DNA of 64,000 nucleotides from contig NC_037649.1 of assembly GCF_003254395.2 (NCBI RefSeq), positions 11,327,431 through 11,391,430 on the forward strand, written 5' to 3'. Of this stretch, positions 53,701-64,000 are shown piece after piece. The notes under the pieces are model-generated. The model did not search any database, was not told the DNA's origin, and was given only the letters and a program-made list of their open reading frames with translations. Both the position numbers and the translations under genes were made by a program. The DNA comes from Apis mellifera (lineage: Eukaryota > Arthropoda > Insecta > Hymenoptera > Apidae). Each line of letters opens with the position of its first letter. The stretch's first letter is position 1.

Positions 53701-54371
53701 TAGTAATAGATAAATCATGTGTTATCATTAATCTTGCCGAAAATCGAGTAGTAGTTTTGTACATAATGTACAAGAGATGCATAAAATCGTATATTTTTTT
53801 TTTTTGTATTATGCACCATAAAATATTTCTGGTGCATATATGATAAACTTATATATCGCTTGTCTTAATTATAAATTGACAAGTACATAATTATTTTTAT
53901 AAACAATTCTTCTTTTCTTTCATCATTCACTCGTAGTATTTTCCTCACTTGGAAATATACAGATAAATGGTTTGCACCCACGAATGATCGACACGGTATT
54001 TAGATTATTTTTTGTTTTTTTGAAATATTTAAAAATATGAAATAATTGATCGTTATTTTTAACGAGAATATAAAATTCTAAAACATATATAGTTACAACT
54101 TTGCAATTTCAATAATAAACAATTATTATATAATATTGATATAACGCGATGGGGAAATGGATATAAACTATTCGTTAGCCTAATAGCGATTGAAAAAAAT
54201 ATTAAAATCACCGAATAAAAACATTACATGTGTTATGATTGATTGAAAAAGATTGATTGTTGAAAACTTGTGTCGATTATAATTGTGGGAGCATGCGAAT
54301 TCATGCTGCATGCGATAATTATATTTCATCGAAACGGTTATAGACAAATTAATTGTTTATCTCGATTATAT
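50701..54371. other. AT-rich non-coding region downstream of scaf6
   Basis: AT-rich, with no coding exon recognised. It contains a palindromic TA/GTATA array (about 52051-52140), one CACGTG at 53478 and a small less AT-rich island at 53135-53260. The right end should include the scaf6 3' UTR on the minus strand. No obvious AATAAA was found close to its stop codon. Confidence 0.4.
52051..52140. repeat. Palindromic TA/GTATA simple repeat
   Basis: About 90 bp of alternating TA steps with interspersed G and C that read nearly the same on both strands, giving cruciform potential. Confidence 0.85.
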
Positions 54372-57300
54372 TCAGTCCCGTTCGCCTCTTTCCTCGGCAC
54401 GTTCTTCCGCTCTCGCTTTCATTCTAGTTATAAATGCTTGACCCTTACTCTTTCTAAAGTTCTCATATGGATCATTTAGATTAATACCGACGCCTTTATA
54501 CTGATCATTTTTATCTCTAATTTCACCTCCCGATATTGGAGCTTCAATACCCTGTTCATTGGCACCAAGTCCCGCACCTCCCCAACCCATCTTTTTGAGC
54601 AACTGATGACCTTTGTTACTTTCGTCGAGGCTAATTTCTTGAGGAGCTTTACTGTAAGTTGATCCGCTAGAAAAATTAATTCTTTCAAAAATCGAACTTT
54701 TATACATATTATTTTCTATTAGTATTTTCTATTAATATTAATACTTACAGAAAACTGGGCGGAGTTGGACTTCTATCTTGCCTATCCATTCTCCTATCAG
54801 GACTTCGATCCTTGTTGCTATTTCTCCTTCTTCTGCTTCTGTTATTATGATTGCTGTTACGACTGTTACGTCTATGATTGGCAGCGGGAGATCTAGATCT
54901 ACTTCTACCTCTAGATCTTGAGCGTGATCTACTTCGCGATTTACTTCGATATCGTTTCTTTGGTGGACTAGGACTTTTAGATCTTGGCCTTAGAATTGGT
55001 GATGGCGATTTTGATTTTTGTCTTATACCAGCTATTATATCTTCTTCTTTACGTTTACGTGCGGCATTCTTTGCTTTGTAATACTCGTATAAACCTAATT
55101 TTTCCCAACCGTCACTGTAATTATAATATAATATTATAATATAAAATTTAAAAATTTTAAATATTAGTCTATATTTGCATTATATCTTACCTGTCCCGTG
55201 GAGAGTCATGATTTGGTGGTGCATAAAATGCTTCGACAGCAGCTACTAGTCGTTCGCTTGGAGGGGCAGGAGGTGGTAGTCTAATAGCTTCTGGATCCAA
55301 AGGTTTATATTCAGCATCTTCCAATTTGATTAACGGCACCATCAAGCCAGCAGGAAGTTCGTAATAAGGCATACTAGGCATTAAATCTTCCACAGAGGGC
55401 TCGTGTATAACAGGTGGTGGACCAAATCCAGGTGGAGGTTTTGAAAAGTCTGGCAATGGAACATTTGAAAACGGTGGAGGTTCATTTCCAGGTGGTACAC
55501 CCCATCCAGGTGGTGGTTGACTGAAATTTACATCTGTGCTTATTGGAGCTGGAGGACCGGAATGACTAGGTGGCATAGACATATTCTGTTGATTCTGTAA
55601 AACAAAACAAATTTTATACTATATGTTATATATACATATATGTAAAATATGTATAAGAGATAAAATGAACTTACCAATTGTGGTGGTGGTGGTGGAGGAG
55701 CTTTCAATTGTTGATCAATTGCAATTTTTTGTTGCTCGATATTTTGAATTTGTCTTAAAGCATGTGTAACAAATGCTTGATGTTGTGCTTGATAATTATC
55801 AAAAGTTTGTTTTGTTGATGTAGTAATTGGTGTAATAGCGCTGGCATGTTGTGCAACCAAATTAGCCTGATACTCAGACCAAGATGTACTTGGTTGTTTC
55901 AATTTATCTATAATTCCTTCATCAAAGTAATTATTTTTTGACTCCCACAAACTTAATAGTTTATTTAATTTATTAAGTTGTTCTTCTGATGCAGCTAGTG
56001 AAGTGTTACAGAACATGGGAACAACAACACTTTCCATCGCCTTGCGAAGATCCATAGATTTTTTTCTTGCACTAAAGAAGTTTAAAATTAAATACCGTGC
56101 ACGACTAATTTCGTAAAAATTATCAAACTTTATAATTACAAATATTATTTATACTGAAATTGAAGTATTAAATCTTGCATTCAATCAGTAAAATATACTT
56201 TAATTTAAAAAATTCGATCTCTACAAATATTGCAAAATAAAAAATTTGTATTTACAAATAATAATTATACTTACCAATGATGTAAGACATCGTTGACCAA
56301 ATAGATGATGTGAAGTTTATGACTAAAATTTGTTGCCTGAATCACTCTGAAAAAGATAAATAGAAATTAATATATATGTATATTTTTAATATTATATTAT
56401 TAAAATCGAATATAATTTTTACTTTTTCAGCAAGTGATCCGCAACGACTTGATTACTTTGCGGAGTAACCGAATTTTGGAGTATCCAGGCTTTTCCTGCA
56501 CTTATGCTATCCTTTGTGCAGCTATCAATAATAGGCTGTAATACTGCATCAAATGCAGTAAGATCTGTATTTGTGCTTTGTGCACTATTTTGTAAAGCTG
56601 TTTCTTGAGCTTGTCTCACAGCATCCTCAACCCTTCCTTGTTGTTGTGCCATCAATGCAGCATGTTGCGCAGCCAAATTTTGTTCTGATTGTCTAACTTG
56701 TTCCTGTAACGTGGTCTGCTGTGACTGAAGGTTTGCCAACTCATTTTGAAGCCATCCAGGAGGTCCTCCAATGTTAACCGGTTGATTCACACCACCAATA
56801 GATGGATTCACACCTCCCATAGCACCAGGAACTGGTCCAATTGGCGGTCCTGCATTTCCTGGCCCTCCAATTTGTCCTGGTACTCCAGGTATAACCGGAC
56901 CACCTTGATTTCCCACTGGTCCAATTCCCACAACCGGGTTTAATCCATTGTTTTGAGTATTTAGGCCAGGTGCAAGATTGACGTTATTCAGTGGCTGCGC
57001 GACGGTAACGGCTGTTTGCTGCTGCTGCGAAACGTTTAAACGTGGGTCTGCATTTTGCATTGGATTTATTCCTTTTTGCTTTAAAACTGTAAACGAATGA
57101 CGGTGAATTATTGTAAGATGTTTGATTCCTTCAATGGATATTGAAAAAGTATACAAATAGTCCAATTTCTGTTGAGTCTTATCTTCTACCAGTGCATAAT
57201 AAAATTCTTGGCATTTATGAGAGAATTATATTGAAAATTCGGTAAGTCTTTTAGGAGCACTATAATCTTTCCCTGTATTATATTTATATATATATATATA

Positions 57301-58392
57301 CATGTATTTTTTACTTTTTTTTTTACAGTACTAGGGTATTACAGGGTATTAGTGGGTTATACTTCCCACATAGATTGAAGCAATATATCAATAATGTAGT
57401 CCATATTAGATAAGCTCCAGTAAGAATCTTAAAACTACATCTTCTTAAAATCACCATTGCCAAGAAATAGAATATGTCTTTAGCTAAAGCATTCTGCTTA
57501 ATAAATAGTAATCCCAAAATCTTGAAATCAAGTGCTCATATTCGATGAATAATAGTTTTGTATGTTCACTATGACGAATTCAGACCCTTTCACCCGTATC
57601 TCTTTTTCAAAGTCATTCCTTGTTCGTCGAATAAAGCATGGCCATTATGCTTCTCAATTGTTGTAGCTGTTAAGGGGCTGTATCCCACTTACTGGCTTGC
57701 TCTGTAGTCACTTTGTATTGATAGTAGTTGAAGTGCTCTCCACCGAACAGGAAACCAAATTTTGGGTTGTCCTTCTGCTTGTTTTTTGTCATCTGCTCGA
57801 ACTCTGGTCCATTGCGAGCCACGAACTGAGCCAGTTTGTCTATGATGTTCCGTAACTCTGTATCTGGGTATTATACCAAAATGAAAAGAATTAGTATGAT
57901 ACCCTAACAACAATGAGTTACTTATACAATTATTACGATATAAAAGGCAATATTTAAATACAGTACTGAAATAGGATCTCTTATTTTTAAAGTATGCAGT
58001 CCTAAATCAGCCCATCGTAACCTGAAATATTGAATCTGTTTTGTAACTTATCACTTTGTAAATATATCTACGGAGATTCGCTTGAGGAGAATTTAACTCG
58101 TCGAGTGAATAGCTTTTTAATGGTAGCCTAATACGTTGCACAGGTTTACATAACCTACTATTTAGAATCTACATTTTGTCTTTTTTAAACATATCTCATT
58201 ATTTCCATTGTGTGGAAACTCTCAAATCCTCAATTCTGACTAACTAAAATGCTAGAACGATAGATCATAGATATTACGGTTAATAAAAAAGATGGAACGT
58301 TATGCTCGCCCGGAGTGGGAATGTGCAAGACCGCGCTTGGCCAAATCGCCAAATCACAACATTCTTTCCTTACCTGCAGGTGCCTGGTCCAT
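54372..58392 (-). CDS. scaf6: CHERP/SCAF6 homologue, SURP-CID-RS-G-patch RNA-processing protein, 8 exons, 795 aa
   Basis: Exons read right to left: 58392-58374, 57863-57693, 57086-56423, 56346-56275, 56071-55675, 55594-55191, 55114-54749, 54666-54372. All introns are GT-AG, in frame, 796 codons with TGA. Domain order matches the CHERP family. A SURP/SWAP module (about 10-62) includes NIIDKLAQFVARNGPEFE and FGFLFGGEHFNYYQYK. A Gly/Pro/Asn/Gln-rich linker follows. A CID-type domain (about 237-375) includes HKLHIIYLVNDVLHH, which is rebuilt exactly across two splice joins. Then come a proline-rich region with PPGWG and PPGFG repeats (about 435-530), an Arg/Ser-rich stretch (about 610-690) and a G-patch (about 715-760, GHQLLKKMGWGGAGLG). 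Family knowledge: nuclear U2 snRNP/pol II CTD-associated splicing factor, named for effects on ER calcium release in mammals. Transcription is probably divergent from eIF3g. Confidence 0.95.
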
Positions 58393-58716
58393 TATCGCGA
58401 TTACTCTTTTACTTTCACACTGAATTCAATTACGTTTATATTTACTTTTGTTAATACTTTTCCGTACACGATCGTTGTACGGATCCGGAAAACATTATTT
58501 TTTTACACTGAATACGACAACGCTAGACGTCGCCATTAATTTCGGAGTATTCATGCTTCAAAAGATCACCGCCAGAGCCGCTGACAAACCAATTCAATCA
58601 CATGCGGAAATTCCTCCATTTCGGCTCATTTTCATTTACACTATAGAATTTACTTTCTTGTTAATTTTTTATATATATCATATTCACGTTGATTCTCTGT
58701 GCAATAATTTTGAACG
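58393..58716. promoter_or_regulatory. Bidirectional promoter of scaf6 and eIF3g
   Basis: The scaf6 ATG (minus, 58392) and the putative eIF3g 5' UTR donor (GTAAGT, 58717-58722) are about 325 bp apart, so both transcription starts must fall between them or close by. The stretch is less AT-rich than its surroundings, with several CpGs near 58460-58580. The head-to-head arrangement of two RNA/translation housekeeping genes fits a shared promoter. Confidence 0.5.
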
Positions 58717-59081
58717 GTAAGTATTTATAAGCAAAATATATTTAAAATGGATCACCAAATTTCTATTTGCACATTAATTTTATAATCTTGTAGCTTAAAC
58801 ATATTTTTTGTTATTATGTTCATACAACATTAATCAATTTTTGTTATATTATTTTTATTTATTGTTTATTTATTAAATTTTAATTATTTTTTTTATACAC
58901 TATGATTAAATAATTTTTTAATATCATCAATATTCTTGTTTTATTTATTAATTTTAATTTAATATTTAACCTTGTATCGCGTCTGTCATATATTAAAAAT
59001 AATTTTTAATCTATATAATTTTTCATTCATTATTAGACAATATATAAAAATATTATTTATATTAATTTTTGTTTATGTTAG
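58717..59081 (+). other. Inferred 5' UTR intron of eIF3g
   Basis: Donor GTAAGT at 58717 and acceptor TTATGTTAG ending at 59081 bound a very AT-rich 365-nt segment, leaving a 17-nt leader before ATG at 59099. The acceptor has a weak pyrimidine tract, so the exact site is uncertain. Confidence 0.45.
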
Positions 59082-59098
59082 TTGAATAAATTTCTGGA

Positions 59099-60043
59099 AT
59101 GCCTGTGGCAGAAGTAAAATCTAGTTGGGCTGATGAGGTTGAAGAAGAAGGAGGAGCATTACCTCCACCTTCAGAATCCTATGAAAATGGGTTTAAAATT
59201 CTTACTGAATATAAATATAATCAAGACAACAAAAAAGTCAAAGTTGTTCGTACATACAAGATAGAAAGACGTGTAGTTTCAAAAACTATAGCTGCTCGTA
59301 AAAATTGGGCCAAATTTGGAGATTCTGCAGATGATAGACCTGGACCTAATCCTGCTACTACAGTTGGCGGTGAAGATGTCTTTATGCAATTTATTTCCAG
59401 TAAAGAAGAAGAAAATAAGGTTGAAGAAGATACTCTTGAAAAGTTAAAGAATATGGGAGACAAAGGTGTAGTTAAATGTCGTAATTGCAATGGAGATCAT
59501 TGGACATCCAAATGTCCTTATAAAGATACTGTTCTTGCTGGAGGTATTTTTTATCATTATGAATACTATTTGTAAAAAATTATTTAAAATTTATCCATTT
59601 TATACATGGAAAATGTGAATTAATTTGCAGGTAAAGTACCAGATGATAAGAAACCACTTGTTAATACTGGTGCTCCTGGAACAATGACAGAATTGAAACC
59701 TCAAGGTAGTAAATACATACCACCTGGTATGCGTGATGGAGGAAGCAAACGTGGAGATTCTATGCAAATGCAAAGACGTGACGATACTACCGCTATTCGT
59801 ATTTCTAATTTGTCAGAAAGTACTACCGATGCAGATTTGGATGAATTGGTTAAGCCATTTGGATCTGTACTGAAGTTTTATCTTGCTAAAGACAAACAAA
59901 CTAATCTTTGCAAAGGATTTGCATATGTACATTTCAAATATAGGATGGAAGCTGCAAAAGCTATTGCTACACTCAATGGTTATGGTTACGATCATCTTAT
60001 TTTGAATGTAGATTGGTCAAAACCACAGCAGCAAAATAATTAA
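59099..60043 (+). CDS. eIF3g: Eukaryotic translation initiation factor 3 subunit G, 2 coding exons, 285 aa
   Basis: Exons 59099-59543 and 59631-60043, with an 87-nt GT-AG intron splitting a Gly codon; 286 codons with TAA. The N-terminus has the family SWADEVEEE segment. The eIF3g core (about 25-145) includes VVRTYKIERRVVSK and ends in a zinc knuckle C127-x2-C130-x3-H134-x4-C139. A linker with SKYIPPGMR follows, then one RRM (about 202-280) with RNP2 IRISNL (204-209) and RNP1 KGFAYVHF (243-250). Family knowledge: the subunit sits in the eIF3 complex with eIF3i and eIF3b and contributes to scanning and reinitiation. Length and domain order are typical. If intron 1 were retained, the first exon frame would run on to a stop at about 59573. 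The C-terminal exon rejoins the family sequence exactly. Confidence 0.96.
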
Positions 60044-60240
60044 AAAATATTTTAAATATTCAATTCAATAATTCTTATTATCTGGATTTCACAACATGTA
60101 AAAATATAGAAAATACACAATTATTTAATCTCTACATCAGGAACAGTATATTACAATGTACACTATTTCAATTTTTGATGTATTATGTATTAAGAATGAA
60201 TACAGTAAATATATTCATAAGAATTTTTATTGATAGTATT

Positions 60241-60246
60241 AATAAA
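60241..60246 (+). terminator. Candidate poly(A) signal of eIF3g
   Basis: First canonical AATAAA after the stop codon, giving a 3' UTR of about 220 nt. Further AATAAA hexamers lie near 60387-60395 and could serve as a distal site. Confidence 0.5.
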
Positions 60247-60249
60247 ATT

Positions 60250-61990
60250 TTTATTAAATTATATTTCATTGAATTAGAATAATTTTTTTGTTTCCTGATA
60301 TCATAATTCATTGCCATTTTTATTAATTCAAGTTCTTGTATTCACTATTGTAAAAATGTAATTTCTATTCCTTAATATTCTTGTGATAAATAAATAATAT
60401 AAAATTGTCATAAAATTTTTTATTTATTCATTAGATGATAATATTCATTCCAAATATCTTAGATTTTCCTTTTTGTTTCAAAAGCAATTGAAATTTTATT
60501 AAAATATGAAACATAGAGTCGATGATCCGATCTTAAATCACATCGTAATATCCAAGTTGCATGTAATATATATAAAAAGATACAAACCAATTTTTATAGA
60601 ACTTATATAATAGCGCTATCTCTTAACAAAATGCTCAAACATATCGTAAATATTATCGATAGTAGAATACATTTTTTTTTAATGGTCCTTGATAAGAGGT
60701 GACATCTTTTCTCAAAATATTCAAATTTAAAGAAAAGAAATTTCAGCATTTTTCAAAGAGATGGCGGTATTAATCAAAGACCTTAGTAAAATTTACTTTA
60801 TCATCAATAATGATATTCCATATGTTTTAATATATTTCGAAGAGATGGCGTTACTAATTAATTAGTAAAAAAAATAATTTATATCTTTTAATTTTTTTTT
60901 TTTAGATATATTTATATATCTCATACAATGAGTGTCTTACCCAATATTACTGATATAAAAAACTTATTTAAAAATTTACTCAATTTTTAAAAGTTTATTA
61001 TCTTGTTTATTAACATTAATAAAATTCTCATGCAAATTTAAAAAAAATATAAGAATGCTGAAACATTAAGAACTGATTTTATCTCTCAAAGATGTTTCTC
61101 ATCAAAAAAGAGAATACTTTATTTATAATTCATTATACGTAAACTTTTATCAAAATCAAAATTGTCAAGATTATTATATCTCAATTTTCAAAATCATCAT
61201 ATTCATTGTGATTTTGAAATGAAATATAATCATTTTTATTATCATTTCTATTTCTGATATCTATGTTATATAAAAAAGCCAATGATTCATCATATCAAAA
61301 ATTCTTTCAAGTTAAAAATTTTATATTTTTTCTGATTGATTCCACAATATCTTATACTAATTTATTAATGATAAATTTTGGTTGAAATCTAAATCGTCAT
61401 AATCTAATGAAAATATAAATGATGCAAGGAAATCACCATATTCTAATTGTCTTATATAATCTTAGTTTTATCCATTATGTTATATTACAAGTAAAACCTA
61501 AAAATCAGAATACAATGTTTTCAAATTAATTACTTAAATTAATTACTTTTTCTTTTTATATTTTTAAATTAATTTACTATAAATTAAAAATTAGACGTAC
61601 CTTCAAAAATATATTGTAAGGATCCAGAATATTTTTCAATTTTTGCATACGTATGTTTATGATTTCAGCAATTATATATGACATAATTTTTATTGCATTG
61701 ATTCTCAATAATAAATGGACGAACGAATGAATGAATTTTTGCTAAATTTGTGTGAGATTTATTTATAATCAAAAATTAATTTTAATCGTATATTCATAAC
61801 CTAATCAAAAAAATATTATAGCACGTATTGATATATTTTTACTTACACGTATAGCATGTACAATAGCATCCATTTCCAATCACATTTATTTCTTCGAGAA
61901 TATGTTTTGTTCATTATTCCTATTCCCATTACATATAATTTCCAGATTATAATTAACGTATATATATTCTACTCGTTTCGGATTGAAAAA
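60250..61990. other. AT-rich intergenic region, no gene seen
   Basis: No coding exon is recognised. Two direct copies of a 22-bp phrase containing AGATGGCG occur at about 60753-60774 and 60837-60858, with a reverse-oriented relative near 60612. The remainder is low-complexity AT-rich DNA. Confidence 0.45.
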
Positions 61991-61997
61991 AATTAAC

Positions 61998-63240
61998 AGA
62001 ATATATTTCGCCTATAAGATATACAAGATTCGAAAAATGTCAGAGATCAACGCCATCTCGCGTTTGGATCATCGCAGCTTCTTTTTATTAGCATAGCAGA
62101 ATATGTAAGAAGGTATTCACAGATAAGGAGAACATTATTGTGTGAAAAGGATAGAAAACCATCTCCATCGTCAATTCTAGAATACGAAAAATTCGTCAAT
62201 AATTCATTTTCTATTTAAAATTTAGGCAATTTTAAACTCTTATCTTGAAGCTAGAACTTCAAACAAATTTCTCGTACCAATTTTAATGAAAAATTCATTT
62301 TTATTAATTATTTATTAACGATTAACGCGTAATGTTTTAATCTATCGAGAACGCCATATTAAAAATTTATAATTTGATATTTTTAAATTCGCATCTTTAA
62401 ATTAGAACTTCAGATAAATTTCTCGTATGAATTACAATATAAAATTTATTTTCATTAATTATTTATCAATGATTATTATGAAAAATTCATCAGTTATGAA
62501 TATTCATTTCGTAGCAAAGTAATGAACAATTTTTTTAATTTATTATTCATTTACAAACAATAGGAAAATTATAAATAAAATTTATACATGAAAATAGAAG
62601 AGGAAGCAATGTTTCAAATGCATATAATAATGTTTACAAAAAAGAAATTCCATATCAATGAAAGATCAATAAAAAATTACGTATTAATGATACGTTAGCT
62701 CGATATAACACATTAATTCTTAATAAATAATTAATAGAAATGAATTTTTCATTAAAATTGATACAAGAAATTAGCTCGAAGTTCTAGTTATAAGATGCAA
62801 GTTTGAAAGTATCAAATTTTTAAGCGAAAAACGAGTAATTAATGAATTTTCCATATAGCATTTTCGACGTAGAAGAAAGTACGATGCATTAATTATTAAT
62901 AAATAATTAATTAAGAAGAATTTTACATTAAAATTGATACGAGAAATCAGTCCGAAGTCCTAGCTATAATTTGCAAGCTTAAATGTGCAGAAATTTTGCA
63001 TAGAAAACGAGTAATTAGTGAATTTTTCACGTACGATCCTCGAGGTGGGGGAAATGCTCTCTGTCCTTCTCGCACAATGTTACTTTCCTTGTCTATGACG
63101 TCACAAGGATTCGAATACCTCCTTGCGTATTCTGCTATGCTAATAACAAGTCGGAGCTTCGGTGATCCAAACGCGAGATGGCGCTGATCCGAAAAAATTT
63201 TTCGAATACCTAACTTATCGGCAAAATATATTTTGTTTAT
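61998..63240. mobile_element. Foldback-like inverted-repeat element, copy B
   Basis: Second copy of the element at 27.5-28.7 kb. The left arm has GATCAACGCCATCTCGCG from about 62046 followed by TTAGCATAGCAGAATATG. The right arm ends with the reverse complement GCGAGATGGCGCTGATC near 63189. Outer sequence (ATATATTT, then GATAAG-like bases) is shared by the left end near 62000 and the right end near 63230, so the termini extend about 50 bp beyond the best-matching block. The right arm carries about 176-bp tandem units beginning near 62751 and 62927. The left arm holds inverted units with the CTAGAACTTCAAAC motif near 62251 and a diverged repeat near 62405. The arms of B have drifted more than those of A (its left open frame is broken), which suggests an older insertion. 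No transposase and no clear target duplication are seen. Confidence 0.72.
62996..63187 (+). repeat. Right terminal arm of copy B
   Basis: Closely related to 28452-28682 of copy A. It ends with the same translation, FGDPNARWR, and the same DNA terminus (TTCGGTGATCCAAACGCG), but the first part of the frame differs by indels. This supports a decayed non-coding repeat arm. Confidence 0.7.
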
Positions 63241-64000
63241 GATTTAGATGATTAAAAGAAGGAATGCGATAATAATTTAAAATACATGTTTAAGAAATAT
63301 CGCGTAACGTAAGAATCTATTTTCGACAGAGATGTTTGAAAAATTAAGGAAAGGGAATATTTTTTAGAGAAAAAGGAAGGATTATTCCAAGTGTTAAAGA
63401 ATATGGTAATCTTAGAAAACGGGAAAAACAAAATAGGATCTTTAATCATTCCGTCAAAGACGAGCAGGTATATTTATTAAATTTATAGCATCGGCCGATG
63501 GCAAAGTAAGCAAGTTTCACTCACGCTTCTCGTTATCTATCCGAGATACATACGAGATGTTTGTAGCATTATCCACTCGAGGCGTCGCGGGAAAAAGTAT
63601 AATACGAAAATAAATACACCGAGCCGCTCGTCTCGGTTTCTTTTTCCTCGTCTGGGAGGAGAGAAGTTTATCATTTTGATGGGTGGCTCGTTGAGGAATC
63701 TAAGTTAACCGATGCGGGAAAGGGAAAGCTCGGGGACTTTTGCGGCATTGTGGTTCGCACGTGATTCCACCGAAAATAGTTTTTCGTCTTTGGAATCTTA
63801 ACGGATCGACGCCTTTCCAGATTTCCGTGTTCCCTTTCTATTTTTAAAAAGAAAAGTCAAATTTTTGCAACTCGTCGCAATCGATATAAACGAAAGTTCC
63901 ACTTTTCCCAATCTCGATTTGAAAAATTTTGTCTCGATCCTGTCGATTCGCTCTTTCAAAAAATTTGAAATTTTTACGATCGACGCAATACGAATACGAT
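63241..64000. other. Right edge, no gene seen
   Basis: AT-rich to about 63470, then a CpG-containing, less AT-rich stretch to the window edge with one CACGTG at 63758-63763. It may be the flank or promoter of a gene beyond the window. No coding exon is supported within it. Confidence 0.35.

Overview
This window is AT-rich animal nuclear DNA that fits a bee, most likely the honeybee genus Apis. The evidence is an elongation factor 1-alpha gene whose product matches the intron-bearing F2 paralogue of bees (461 codons, C-terminus ending in a short Lys-rich tail), short AT-rich introns with GT-AG ends, frequent CpG despite low GC, and many homopolymer and dinucleotide runs. There are no prokaryotic features. 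Five spliced protein-coding genes were reconstructed. In each, all exon joins keep frame and rejoin conserved family motifs.

Layout. (1) 871-2784, minus: a Popeye-domain (POPDC/bves) cAMP-binding membrane protein, 7 exons, 360 aa. (2) About 4.7-11.8 kb, plus: EF1-alpha F2, with a probable non-coding first exon, a 3.3-kb 5' UTR intron, three coding exons (461 aa) and a repeat-rich 3' UTR. (3) 13554-15341, minus: the bHLH-Orange repressor clockwork orange (cwo), 4 coding exons, 369 aa, convergent with EF1-alpha. (4) 15.4-54.4 kb: a 39-kb stretch with no convincing coding gene. It holds microsatellites, one long inverted-repeat (foldback-like) element at about 27.47-28.74 kb, and 37 perfect CACGTG E-boxes. 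(5) 54372-58392, minus: the CHERP/SCAF6 spliceosome-associated protein (SURP, CID, RS, G-patch), 8 exons, 795 aa. (6) 59099-60043, plus: eIF3 subunit g (zinc knuckle and RRM), 285 aa, apparently sharing a bidirectional promoter with scaf6. (7) About 62.0-63.2 kb: a second copy of the foldback-like element.

How they relate. EF1-alpha and eIF3g are constitutive translation factors, and scaf6 is an RNA-processing factor. The Popeye protein and CWO have more specialised jobs, in cAMP sensing at membranes and in circadian feedback. The most striking non-coding signal is the E-box density next to cwo. CACGTG is the site bound by CLOCK:CYCLE and by CWO itself, and it occurs about once per kb between cwo and scaf6 against about one per 6 kb in the rest of the window. 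The second unusual item is the pair of foldback-like elements, whose arms are built from roughly 175-bp tandem subunits in inverted orientation. No complete transposase, satellite array, tRNA, rRNA or CRISPR array was recognised. Splice sites and UTR limits are read by eye and not tested with transcripts.
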